NCBI RefSeq assembly: GCF_910592395.1 | Contig: NC_088320.1 | Coordinates: 4,032,001 to 4,096,000, forward strand | Length of the DNA: 64,000 nucleotides | Direction of reading: 5' to 3' | From: Lineus longissimus | Taxonomy: Eukaryota; Nemertea; Pilidiophora; Heteronemertea; Lineidae | Shown here: piece by piece, positions 13,501 through 27,200 of the stretch | Layout of the letters: every line of letters begins with the position of its first letter | Position numbering within the stretch: the first letter of the stretch is position 1 | The notes under the pieces: model-generated | What the model was told of the DNA's origin: nothing | Database searches by the model: none | What the model saw: the letters and a program-made list of their open reading frames with translations, nothing else | Made by a program: the position numbers and the translations under genes

Positions 13501-16500
13501 TTGACGTGAGTGAATATAAAAGGCGACCAAAATATGAGATATTCAATCTTAAATAAGCTAGAAAAGCTGTCAGAATGTCATTTTAGGAAAGGGGTTGGCG
13601 ACATGTCGAAATTTGAAAATGACGGATATGATGAATTGTGCAGAGAATTCGGCTTGGTTGGTATTAGTATAGATTTATTTTGAGGCTTCTTCGTGTCATG
13701 ATGGTGTTCATGGTCGTGTGATAATCCAGGTAGAAAATCTCACTATCATGGCTAAGATACTAGTTAAAGATCGGATCTATTTTCGTTTGATTTAGCCGGA
13801 ATTTACAGGAGATTTGAAAAAAAAGTAGTTGTAAAATTTTAAGAGGGAAGTGAACAAGATCGAAAACGACTCTTAGAGTAATTCCAGGCATTAGTAAATT
13901 AGTAGATTTTGGTTGACTTATTAATTATGAACAGAGATTCAAGAGATTCATTTGAACTTAGTCAACGCAAAGGACAACGCATAAGTCGCCAAACACTAAA
14001 ACTGTGAAGTTAATACGGAAAGCAAGATTCAAACAAATGTCTTTGAATCAGTGATTTGGTGTTTCTATCATGCTCATATTTAGATTTACCACCAGCCATG
14101 CTAAGTAGAACCGCATTGATGGCATTATTGACTTGGGGTGACAAACGTCTGTTGGCTGATTGCTAACAATCTGCCCAAATCAAGCTGATAATTAACAACC
14201 TCAGGTACTATCAGCGCAATAATGCGAGGAAATGAGAGAGACGCAGCCAAAGATCTCATATATTGTATGGCGTATAACATGATTTTACTTGAAGGACGAG
14301 GTAAGGCTGCATTGTCCACGTCATACTCGCTGTAACGAACTGATCATTGCCGCTGTCGTTTTCTAAGTTCATCGTTCGTTTTGCACGGTTTTATGGACGA
14401 ACGCCGTGCGATGACTTGTGGGATCACAGGCCACAAATGGGGTCGACAACACAATGTATGTGCATGGCATTTTGTACCAATTCCAAAGTAAAATCCACCA
14501 ACTTGCTGCTCGGCCTCTCGCGAATCAGACGAAGCTGCACCTCCTGCATTAAGAATATGATGCAATTATGCATAGGTGGTCCCTTGCTTTCGATCTTCTC
14601 GAAAACTAAGCCATCACCCCCCCCCCCCCACCCCTTCTCTCCTCTCCTCAAGAAACACTGTTTTTGTCTCCCTTCAACTAACTTTTAGTACCAAGTTAAC
14701 CAGAAATGTTACGCTTACATTGGCACACGCAAGAAAAACATTCTAACGCATCAGCATACATATTAGTTGAACATGTCCGAACGTCCGTAACTAATTCATA
14801 AGCTGGACAATGATAGATTGGGCATATCTTTGATGACACCAACTTAATTGCATTGACCTGGGTTTGTCTGCAATATTACAAAATGATTGAGATTCACTGT
14901 GGGTCTGTATGACAAGATATGATGAACTTGTGATGGACGTTGGCGTCTTCGCAAATAATCTGTTAAAATAAGGAAAGTAGGTAGTTTGAGCGAATGTCAT
15001 TAGGTTGCCCCCTAAATGTAGCCAAGTCATGCCAGTTGGCTAATTAGACTTTGCATTTTCCGATATCCGTGTGGATGAACTTCGGTCTGCGTGGCAAGAT
15101 ATGAAGAAATTGCCTAGTGGAACACTGGCATTGGCAATCATCAACTACACTACGTATAAACAATAGTATGTTATCTGTCACTGACAGTTGGACCAATGAG
15201 AAACGTCATTGGATCATTCCCCGCAGTTGGAGGCTGGGAGCAAAACAAGGGGCATACGCGCACTCCAAGTTCTAAAATCGCGATAAGAATCTTACATGAT
15301 TCAAGCTTGTATTGGAAACTGACTAAGAATAATGATGCTCAAACAGCAGACCTTCGTATCCAAAGGCTTGCGACGGGAGGATGATATCATTCTACCTCAG
15401 CGAATTGTCATGATGTGGTCAATGCTGGGCATGTGTTTATTTCATAATTACATCTCTGTATCCTAACTGTTATAGGGGTAAAAACGTTGTGGCCGAAGAG
15501 GCTCGAAACTCATTTTGGAGTATGCATTGTTTTTATGTCTATAACGGACGAATGTCAGCCGTGTAATGCTAAGCCCTCTGAAAAACCAGAAAGCAGCAGG
15601 ACTCTCTGACAGTTAAATGCATGCTACATAGAAACGATAATGCTGACTGATGATAAAAACAAGGCCGCATCCTCCCAAAGTAGTTCTGGATTACACACCA
15701 CTTGTGTCACAGACAAGCAACTATAGCCATCAGTGGCCGCCGATCATGTGTTGAGAAGAGCTGTGCTTGTTGTCATCAATCTTTGCAGCTTATCACTTCT
15801 TGACTGTCTCTCAAGGTGATTCGTCAATGTAAGATCTAACTAAATCCGCCTACAACCCACTCCCCAAGACACCGAAGCGGTCATAAATTGCCTATTTGGT
15901 ATTTGCCGTAATACCATTAGCACATACTTGCTTTTGGGAACTAAGTTCCCGAGAACATATTGGGATTTTTTTCCTTTGAACCACTTATTTATGACAGTCT
16001 AGATGATATCATAGATTAATTTGACACGACCAATGCCAGACCTTTATCAGCGGTAGTTTGTATTGACAATAGTATACGTTAGGTTTATTTTATAAATATA
16101 AATTTGGCATGATTTTTTAAACGGGCATTTGGTCGTTATTGGTCACGGACAAAAGAAAACATTTTTCACTGTCCAAATACTTTTCAATTTCCACGAAAAG
16201 TACTGATATCAATTTCTAATTCCCAATTTTCCAATTTCCAAATACTTTCCATTTTTTACGAACAAAATGTCAAATACTTACAGCCAAACAAGACAGAGAA
16301 CAGAAGCCAATCTCTGTAATGAGTGATATCAAAACATATCCACAAAATCGAAGGTACCGATATTCCAAACTGCAATGAGTAAAAAAAGCTTGCACTTCTG
16401 ATTGGTGCCAGATACGAAGTCAAACAAAAAGCAGATTGAAGAAAAATACAAATTTCCACACCAAAAATCAGATATTTTCCCGACAACCAAGCCATGCAAA

Positions 16501-19500
16501 GAGCAGGTACTCCGACAAACAAGCTGAAATGAATCTGATCAGAAATTTTGCAAGTTATAACTTCAGAGCTCAGTCTCCTAATGAAGTGCCATGATGAAAT
16601 CCAACCATCATAAAGCACCATAACCATTAGTAAAGATTTATTTTTCAGTTATGCAACATAGGCCGGACCAGTTTCATATCAACCAATGTGGTTTACCCGA
16701 CCCCCTGGAATATATGGCCCTTCCTTTCGCAGGGGGCAATAAAATTGCCAATTTAGAGAACTAATGGCATCTCCATGGTAATAGTAATGGAAAGACATTA
16801 ATTTTTCCGATTTCGGTTAAGATTTTGCCGCGCTTTTAATGATACCTTCAAATTACCAGTGACCAGTAACGCCTAGTTATATTGCCAATGAGCTAGGCAT
16901 TCTTACAGAAGGTGTATCACGTGGTTGAGAGTTGAGATAGGCAGATATCTAACTTTCTCCAGAAATCGAGTTAGGCAATTTCTTAAGGAGTATACCGACA
17001 CATGTATACGATATACGATATGAAAAATAAAAGTTCTTCGAGATCAAAACGTTCGATTTAAATATCCCTTTAATTTACAACCTTTGAACAAATACTTTGC
17101 TGGCATAGGTTGTAAGCCATCTTTTAAATAACGTAAATTGTACAGACATATTCGAATTATATCAGCATCGGTGTGTAGGTAACATAACTTGTAATTTTGT
17201 ATAAATCATTCTTTGACACTTAACTCATAATTCGCGAGTAATCGATAGATATTTGCGGCAACAGATTTTGATGAAAGTTTGATTAATCTATTCTCGTATT
17301 ATTCACAAAGCAGGCACATTGATGAAAGCTTGTATGAACTGATTCTGAGTTCGTCTCTATTATGTAAAAGTCATTCATCAGCTTATTATCAGTAAAATCA
17401 ACAAGAACCCGACATGTCTGATTGCACTGTCAGTATACGTCATGTATGTAGTGACAATGTGCGCTCATGCCCTTTTTGAGACACTTCAAGGAGAACACTT
17501 TCTTTAACTTTTATCCGGGAGTTCAAAACATCTCATCAGAATCATTAATTCTCTAATATGGCAATATCGTTTCGATAGCTACTTATGCAAAAAGATACTG
17601 TCTACAACCATTGGTAATATTTGCCGTCGCTGATCAAAAGTTTAAAAGCAGGCTTGGCGATACCCTTGCAAAAGTGAAGAGTTTTCTAAACTGACCGAGC
17701 TGGAGGAAAGCTGGTTACCATTCCCCACTTCAACAACTATCTTGCTGTCTTTCAACAGCGAACCCCTGGCGGAAATTTTCCAGGTCGCCCTGGCTTAAAT
17801 GTTTACAGAGAGCAAACGATATTTTCACAAGAGGAACTCATAGCAATTTCTCGTCTTTAGCGGTCACCCAGCCAACATCAAGGAACAGACTCCTGAAAAG
17901 GACCATCCAAACCTTTGTATGGCCTAATCGTTTTACAGCCCTGAAGATTAATGCACAATGGTCAGAGAGTGATGTCCTCCCACCTCCCTAAACATGATGT
18001 TGCCCCTTATTGTGACAGGAGACATGGGTCTGGACCGGTTATATTTAGATGACCAGGGTCCAGACTGTCCTGTCCCAGGGTCCAAATAGTCTTAAGATTC
18101 ACTTTAAAAGTAGAAAGTAGAGACGAGTTTGCTTCCAAAATGATAGATACACTGTTCATATTTTTTTTCATTAGAGGAGACAAACCGTAATTAAGACTTT
18201 GAAATTATATTGAATTCAATGAGACATTTCACCTTTTGGCCGATGAAATCAATACTGCAAGCGCAAAAATTACGGGGCGAAATAAACTTCAAATGTGGCT
18301 GGCTGGCTCATGCATGAACTAGGGCCTACAGCAAAGGAGATAACTCAAAAGTATTTGAACAGAGCGCCTTGTAATTTCGATAAAAAAATAAAACTCTTGA
18401 AGTCAGAGAATTACAAATGTTATGGTCATCTATTTTTTATCTTAGTTTTTCAAAGACAGACTCCGTTTTCGATAAGGCACGCCTCAGCATCCCGACCACG
18501 TTTTCAATCTCCAGACGAACCCTTCAGAGAGATTTGTCATTCGCTGTCACTTCCGTTATTCGGCACATTTTATTTATCTGTCATCTACACCAAGAGGGAT
18601 GGTTGTTGCGGTGACATGAAAAGCACCGCCAAAGGGATGAGGGGAGGAAAACCCCTTTGATGTTGATGGGCAGGCCGAAGATTGGTTGGGAGCCAGAAAC
18701 TACAGAACCTTCCGAGATCAAAATGAGAGAAATGCCAAGATTTTAAATCGATTTCAGGATTTATACGTTTCTATTTCTGTTTCTAATGATTTTATTCAAA
18801 TTCTTCGTCAATGAGAATAGCCCTGAATTAATGATTCCGTCAGAGAAACAAAACTGAAGCCATCGTTAACTCCTAAAGTGGCAAGACTGTTTCTTAAACG
18901 TTGTGACCGGTCATGTTAAATATTGGGAGATATTGGTATTCCTAAATCTCAGCCACTTTGGTTATTATTCTGAGAGTGGTTTATTCAGAGTGCCAGATTT
19001 GGAAATGATATAGAAGGGCTTTGATAAAGAAATGAACAGAACAATATTGACATCGTAATAGTCAGGGCCCACTGATTTGGTTTCTCCGTGATATGAGAAG
19101 GTTGTGAAATTATGAAAAACGAACGATGTTGCGGCACAGAAAAAGACGAGCATTTGAAATAACCGCATGTGAGCAAATTGTTTCTCGAGCTCGATCATCA
19201 ATCAACACAACCTTCGACTGTTTGTAAGAATACTTTAAAAACTATTGGCGGAAACCTACATTTCACGTTCTACCGAAAGCGAATAAGTTCGTACACTTAA
19301 GGATGAAGAACATGGTCAAAGCGTACCCCATGCCAGATATATGTTTCAAAGGAAGCCAGCTTATTATTATTTTAGACCTAATGAACACCTTGACGTGATT
19401 CATAAACCCATTAGGAGTAAGCCTGTTCTATTTGCTGAGGAAGTTGGGAGAAGGTAAACGCGAACGTGTCCTCTAAAATGGTCGATGTAAATGAACGAAA

Positions 19501-22500
19501 TGGAATAAGGCACTGCCACAAGTCCGAATTTGAAATCCAACTCACCTGTCACGATTATCAATATGAATATACATATAATGAGATGATCCATTGGATCGAC
19601 GAGGCTATAGTGTCTACTGTCCGTCCACAACTATGAATATACATATACCGTAATCCAAAAATATGCAATATAGTGCCATATGGTCAAAGTCCGATATGAA
19701 GAAGATCAAGGAAGAGGTTTAATGTAAAATGGCGATGTGGTGATAGAATGAAAACTACTCTAGATAGCAGGAGTTTTATGGTTTATGGGCCCAGCAACAA
19801 ATGGCCTAATGGTCTAAGAAACTATTACTATTAATCTTGTTTCAACATTTTACATTAATCACGTTTTTATAACATACCGTTTATAAAATTAGCGCCAGAT
19901 CTGGGCCAGATTCGCAGGCCTACATCCTAGAGCCTCCATCTAAATCGATTTGCTAACAATACGTGCGTTGCTATTCAAGCCTGCAAGTGTGAAGTTAAAT
20001 ATCTTTCTGGTCAAAATAATCATCAATTTTTTTTCTTCAGATGTTTTTCAACATGGCTAGGAATATCACACATTATATGAGCAGGGTAAACGGGAAGGTA
20101 TGTACATGTATAACTATTTCTCATTGGAGTGAGCTTAAAAGTCTTTAGCTGAACACCAAACAAGCTGATTTCTGGCACAGATAAAAAATCCCGATAAAAA
20201 GTTTATTGGAAACTTATCAATGTTACTGACGTTTACGGTGAACTTCTCTTGTCTTCTCATCCACAAGAAAGTCCGCGAATAGAACTTTAGATAAGCATTA
20301 GATATGATAACTAGCAATTGGATTATATGAGATCCACAGATACGGTTCAACCGATAATCAGTCAGATGCATGCCCCATAAATTATCAATTTCGGTCCAGA
20401 CTCATCAGGAGTTATGATTCTAATCATCTGGATGAAACATTCCATGTCATAATTAAATGAAACAATCAAAGGTATTGAAAAACAGTATAGCTCTATCTGG
20501 AAATTTGTAATTTGTAATTTGTCATTGGGTTTACTGTCATGGCTTTCCCAATAGTGGGTTTTGATTATAGGCGTATTTCATAACTATGTAATATCTTGAA
20601 CTTTCTGCCAAGTCTTAAGACAATGAGACCACCAGAATCGTGGTACGATTCCTTATCGCACATTTGTCCGCAAGTGGTATTGGTATGAGATTTTGATATT
20701 TTCGCACCAAATTGCAAAAACACGTTGATGCCAGCCCTGCAGACATGTCAGAAAACAGAGAAGCAAACCACTTTTGAACGTAAGTGGTGTTGAAAAGGGC
20801 GGGAAAGTTGTTCAGTTGTAAAGTTGTTTTTTTTTATTCTTTTTTATTCTTGGGGTTCTGATTTCGAAATGCAACCCAATTGTAAACAACAGCTAATCGA
20901 TATCGTGATTAATTGATTTTTGTCCACGAGCTTTTAGAAAATGGAGAGACTGACATGACGGAAAAAGCAGCCTCGATTGGCAAAGTGCTGCCATCTTGTG
21001 TTAGTAAAACATGCAACAGGTTTTTTTATGACCGCCAGCCTCTCTAAAAATGAAAATGAACAAGACGTTCCATCTTTTTGTGCTGGCGGGCAGGTATGAA
21101 TGTTTCTTTACCAGATTGAGCGGTTACCTTTGCTTTGGTTGCTATCATGTAAGTTGTCCAGTGTAAGGAAAGGAGGATCGCTACTGGTAGGGTGTGCAGT
21201 AGTAAGCAAGTGACTGATCTGATGGTAAAAAAGATGTTTAATGAAAGATGGAAAATTGCGCTTAAAACTTCAATGTCCGACTGTTGATTTATATTGTTTG
21301 TGGCTAATGCTTCTGAAATCCACTCCTGCAATGTCTGTGTAAGGCAGATGACTGTTTTCACTCTAGATGGGATTTCCCAGTGGAAAAGACAGATTAGATT
21401 CTTCATTGAAGATTTTTGGTAAGATCCTAATGTTTAGTTTCTGGCAAGGTGTACGCACAATCTTTGCAATATTTCTGTAAGACTCTTAGTCAACATACTG
21501 ACCAAAAATCGACTAAGGTTGGCCCAATTGCGTTACATTGACAGATTGCGAGACAGCTTTCCCTAATTATTAAATTTTCCATTGGCATACCAATTGTTTT
21601 GGTTAGTTAGCTTAAAAACGTAGGCAGTTAAGATGCGTCGTAGTCTACAGCTATGTTCCATGAAACAGCTCACATTGTCCACGTGAAGATTTTTCACAAC
21701 GTTCAAAATATATAGTATATATTAGGACTATCATTGTTTGTGATTGAATTGACAAACACTACAACAATTGTATACGACTCCATGCATGATATATGCACAC
21801 ATAAGCCATGTACATGCGGCTATACTGAGGTGTTAGTCGTAAATCAACTACTCCATATTTTATTATTGGGTCTTTATGGTCGTGTTTATTGCCAATTAAT
21901 GTGCGACACTTTATCCCCACACGCGTGTAAAGCGTACTTAAGATATAAAATACACTGATTTATTCTTGTCGATGGATTCTGAAATGCTTTAGCTAACATA
22001 CTTCGACTTGACATACATTTACATTGACATCATTCCTGCTAACAAAAAATTCAACTCAGAACAACCCGAGATTTTAGATTTTTAAGATTCAACCAGGGCA
22101 GTAAGCATACCACTTACTTTTCCAAGTGGGCCTGATCGTCTTTCTGATACGACCTTTATTACCGCTGATATTTCCCAGGACTGGGCATAACAGGTCTGCA
22201 CTGGTTCATTATGGATCCTTTCCATGTCGGCAGAAGGCAGTTTCACACATAAACACGTTATTCTCAGCAAATTTGCGCTGGTTCCCAAGGGTGGTTAGTA
22301 CCCTAGCGCTGGGAGAACCAGGGCCTCAGCGCAGCGAACGATAAATCAAGATAATGTTTTTCCTATGTAGATTTAGTTCAGGTCACAATCGTGTCACAGT
22401 AAAACTTATCAAAGGGGACCAAAACTAAAAGCGGTTGAGTGCAGATGGCTAAAGATGTTGGAAAATAAATGGTTTTCTTACTGCAGCTGGCCTTGTTGTA

Positions 22501-24250
22501 AGGCTTTCAGAATCCCAAAGGGATAAAGCAGTGACAAAGGACACAGTGACCATCTCAAGAACCAGCAATAAAAAAGCGATGCTCAATTTACTACAGGTTT
22601 GCAGCTGCCCCTGTCTTAGACATGTTTCGCCCGCCATTCCTCACCCCAGGGACCAACAAGGGGGTTGGCAGAAGGAGTCTCAGTGACCAGCACAAAAATA
22701 AGACATTTATCTCATCATGCTGATAGGTTTCTCTCATTTGTTTAATGCTCTCACACACTTGGGGCCAATTTGTCTGATAGTACCCTCATTAAGATGAACG
22801 ATAAACGCCTACGCTTATCCAGGCTGAGGAATAAGTGATTTTTGCCTGAAACTATGACTTAATTGTTCTTTGTCAGGGCAATTTCCTAAAGTTTTGCCGT
22901 AGCAACGGTTCTACAAAATTTGTGACGAAGGAGATTTTCGTTACTCTTTTACTAACGAAAACTCTTACCGCCGTGCAAAATCACCTCATCCGTTTTGTAT
23001 GCTGGCCCCTTATATGTAGGGGTTACCCAGCCTATACAATTCATACCTGTGGCTTGACACATAATGATAAAGTTAACAACAGTATGACAAGAATCTTGTT
23101 TAAGAAATTACATTTCAGAATATGAAAACTATGAGCTTGACAAGTCTGGGACCAGAATAAGAATCTTAGCATATCCTGCCTTTCCCAATCTATCACAGAT
23201 GTACTCGGGCATATATTCTGGTAGAGCACAGATAAAATCCTCCTTATCTAGAGTGAGAAAAGTATCAGGGTCCACTCCGTTTTTAAAACTCAGTCGATGC
23301 AAACATTATCTTCAAATGTGAGGTTTGTCGTCGTGTCTCAGACTTCATGCAACTGAAACTTCAAAAGATGATACGTTCAAAGGAGACAGGTGACATCATT
23401 GTTACCGGTCATTGCGCGTGTACCGGACTGAGGGACCACTCAGGGGGTAATTGGTCACTTTTCATTTTGCTGTCTCCCTTTTCTATCAAGTGGTCAATTT
23501 GAACTTGTTCAGGCGAGATGTCTGAATAAATAGCACTACTGGGCTGACTTAGGACGGGACCATTCCTTTTACTTGACATCATGCCACTGGAGTCCCTGGA
23601 AAAAGCTAGACCGTTGGAAAACGGGGCAATAGTCCGTTGTATCATGTAGGCCTGAATATGAGAGCAACTGTCAATAGTCTTCAAAACAATGCTTGCCTGC
23701 GTTACTGCCTAGGCCCGTTTCTCTCCCAAAAGTACCAACATGTAAAAGAGCACGATCACTTAGTATAGACTGGAAGATTTCGACTTTCCAAGTTGAGGTT
23801 AATTGCATATAAATCAGCAAGAGAAATTGTTGATGGTTTGCATGGCGAGGGTAAAGTCACTTTACAATACACAATACCTTTGCAGGGAGAGTTTTGATCA
23901 ATCCGGTACGATAAGCAATAAGGAACTATTTCATTTACGACCAAGCTATAGATCATCCACCAGAGAACATATTGCAAATTTCATATCAAACAACCTGGAC
24001 CGAGCAATTTATCACAACAACATTTCAAAATCGACACTGGCAATATTTCATTTTTTTTACAAATTGCAGGATGGAAACTCGTGGACAGGAACACAGAGGA
24101 AAATTGTCCATTTCACGCTCTTGTGATGAATAATCTTGAGTTATGACGGTTACTCTAGTAATTTTACAGGAAGGATCTTTTGTCAGTGGCAGAGTTGCGT
24201 GACCAATTTCCGCTTCTGGTCGTTAATGGCAAAATAGTTTTGTTCCTTCC
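13501..24250. other. Non-coding spacer
   Basis: No gene was recognised. The stretch has a C13 run at 14617-14629 and locally self-similar AT-rich text at 16140-16270 with repeated 'ccaaatacttt' words. It also has a short (aatttgt)3 repeat near 20503-20525 and a TGATTAATTG word at 20906-20915, which fits the bipartite Hox/Exd consensus. The longest open frame (123 codons, minus strand, 16256-16627) has no family resemblance. Confidence 0.45.
14617..14629. repeat. Poly-C run (13)
   Basis: Uninterrupted run of 13 C. The window holds several such runs: C15 at 1373-1387, C14 at 24988-25001, G16 at 42796-42811 and C10 at 51399-51408. Their lengths are prone to sequencing error. Confidence 0.9.
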
Positions 24251-24282
24251 TAAAAATCATGTAATTAATTACATGATTTTTA
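24251..24282. promoter_or_regulatory. 32-bp perfect palindrome with overlapping TAATTA homeodomain sites
   Basis: The 32 bases are identical to their own reverse complement. The centre is gTAATTAATTAc, two overlapping TAATTA sites on each strand, flanked by symmetrical ATCATG/CATGAT. TAATTA is the classic paired homeodomain target, so in a Hox spacer this could be a dimeric homeodomain site. It could equally be a chance or replication-derived palindrome. The function is inferred; the symmetry is seen directly. Confidence 0.4.
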
Positions 24283-27200
24283 TCGTTGGCACGACCGGTT
24301 GCTGTGTGCACGTAGAATTAGCTTTTGGAAGTCGGGCACAGATTAGTCAAAATCCGAATCAATTGGAGCTGGATAGATTCATTGAAACTAATCAACAAAT
24401 GAAAAAGGGCATGTGAAATTCTGCGGACCTATTACTCACAGTCAGAGCACCAGAAAGGTTTTCAGTCATGTCTCTTTGTTCCATTACGTTTAATACTGGA
24501 CAGAGGCAATTTATGAATATCCGGATTCTTGGCAGGGTTGGCATGTGATCCATGTTTTTCGATTACTTGTTCTAAACCAAAGCTTTGAGACTCATTTATC
24601 AATTTCTAGCCATACAATGCATTTTACAGACCTGCGTACTCGTCCACAAAATAACAGGTAGCCTAATGAAAATGAGAACACCACTCAATATGGAAATTTG
24701 TAAACAATATTTGCCACACAACACTCCAAAAAATATCCGATTCATATACCAATACTGTTATAATACCATCTCTTCCAAAAATATCAGTTGAAAATGGAAC
24801 CAAGTGGCCAAAATGCGTTGTGGTGACCATTCTTCTCTCTATGTTAAAATGGAATGTAACATTGAGTTGCATTGCTTATTCCAATCGTTCTACAACATAG
24901 CATCGTTGCAAACACTTATATCAAAATACCCAAAATAAGACAACTCTGATAGCTCGTTTGACTTACCTCACGAGAAAATGAATATTCCCCCCCCCCCCCC
25001 CTTCCAAAAAGTGCTTTTTAAAAGGAATACCAGATGGGTTCTTATTTGCAATATCCTATGATTCCAACTTTTTTTCTGTTGATTCGTACTTTGCCATACA
25101 TGGCTTGGAATGGGTTAACATTGCTTTTTGATACGAGTGTATGTAGACATTCTAGTATTATGCAAAGAGAAGAAACTGTCAATGCAAATATACACCGAAT
25201 GCACATATAATGAACTAGAAAAAAACGGAAAATGTTTAGCCAATGGCGAAAATCTAGGTCACAGAGATTTTTAAACTGTTACAATCTGCAGTCATTCCCA
25301 GTCGGCTTTGAGAAAAACTCACCAAGTTTTCGTTCAGGTAATAATTAATTTCGTTAAAATAGGATGTTAAGATTGTTATTTTGCAGAAACATGGTGTCAA
25401 CTGGACGAATTTGTCGACAAAACTAGACATAACTTGCTCACAATTCACCGATAGAATTTCAATGCGTCTCTTCAGGGCCGCATATATTAGCATAAATGCT
25501 GGATTAAATTCAACGAAAATATCCGTTTCCTTGTTTAGAAATACAAAAAAAGTAAAAGTTTCGTAGGAAATTGATCGAAGTATCAGTATTTGTTTTCAAA
25601 ATGTTAAAAACATGTATCGAGAATGCTATATAGACAAAAGAGCTTTCATTCATAATGTATTGGCCGCCATTGGTAGCTACAGTCACGTGGTATGCGATTT
25701 GCTGAAAGGTATCGTTGTCGGTATCATTGTGACTAACTTCATATACATGTACATTGTAATTCCTGCTTTCTTAAAATAAATAGGGATTGTGATATTCGAT
25801 AACATTGTTGGTGGTACAGTTATATTGTGTAAGTTAAATTCATATTAACCCATTCGCTTCTAGACGCAATAATCATGGTTCCAATACTTCGTAATCCGTG
25901 AAAAGGCCAATTCAATGGCAAGGCCTACCGAGACCACTTAACAGTTGAAGCTACATTTACTTACCTAAGCCTGCCAAATACTGCATTACTTGGCTCATTA
26001 TTGGCCGGGTTAATAAATAAAGTTTATCCTTAGCGAGTTATTTTTTGTATTTAATATTCCTATCAGAATCAAGCAGAGTGTAAAAATGTCCAGTTTATAT
26101 CGCCCGAATCTAAGTCATGCTCACTCTAAAATTAGTATCTCAATGATATCTAACTCTTACAAGACATTGCATTTATAACTGTACATGGCGTGTACGTGCG
26201 ATATAAACTTCATGCACAGCTGCCATGCATACAGAAACAATTTATTTATCTGCATATAATGGGACAGTTGGTCTGGCTTCGACTGCAGTATACTGGCCGT
26301 AATGTATCCAGCATTCTCTTTGATGTTTGCCGGCTTGAATGGGATAGTAGCAGATATTTCACCGAGTCTGGGCTAATTGCCGCAATAAAACTGTCGGTGC
26401 CTTTATGTTCACCGGCATTTGGGTCATAAAGTTCCATCATGAGTCCGGATATCTATCATTGCTGTGCTGCAACAACGTGTAGTAGTTGGTCTACTTTAGT
26501 GTAAGATAGGACTTTTTCGATGGCTTAACCCATTGACTGTGCACTTATTCCACACCGAATGTGGCGAGGGATATGTATTATATCTATTTGGTGGTATTGG
26601 TAAAGTGGATGTATATCCCTCCGTGGAACTCTCGAACATGTCGGATATTTCTACACCCTTGGTGATAAATTTCCTGAGATTGTTAAGTTTCTTGTTAAGA
26701 ATTATCGTTAGTTTCCGATAATAATTTCACAGGTTTCTTACAAGATTCTGGTTTAAAATCTTAGCCAAAGCCGGAGTCGTACGAGAATCGGTAAAGTTGT
26801 AATACGAAACGAATACGACTTTAAATTACGATAAGAATCTTGCTATGTCTGAATCATAACATGATTTTTGTCCTGGGCACCGGCCAGAGTTAACAGGATT
26901 CATTTTATCTGTTATTGCTGTATCATCTTTACACCAAGTTATTCTTTTTATAAAAAAGTAGACCAATTTTTACTTTGTATCAACTAGTGAATTTGAGATA
27001 GGAAATTCCACGTCCTTCCGATCCCATGAATGCAACTGTGATATCTGATTCGAAAAACACTTCATCCTGTGCCATAAATGTGTATTTTATTTGTCAAAAC
27101 GCCATCAACAGAAATATACAATACTTCTTCTATACAATCTGTATAATTGGAATCTTCAATAAGAAGAAGTTATCTTCCCTGACCGTAAAATGCGAATTGA

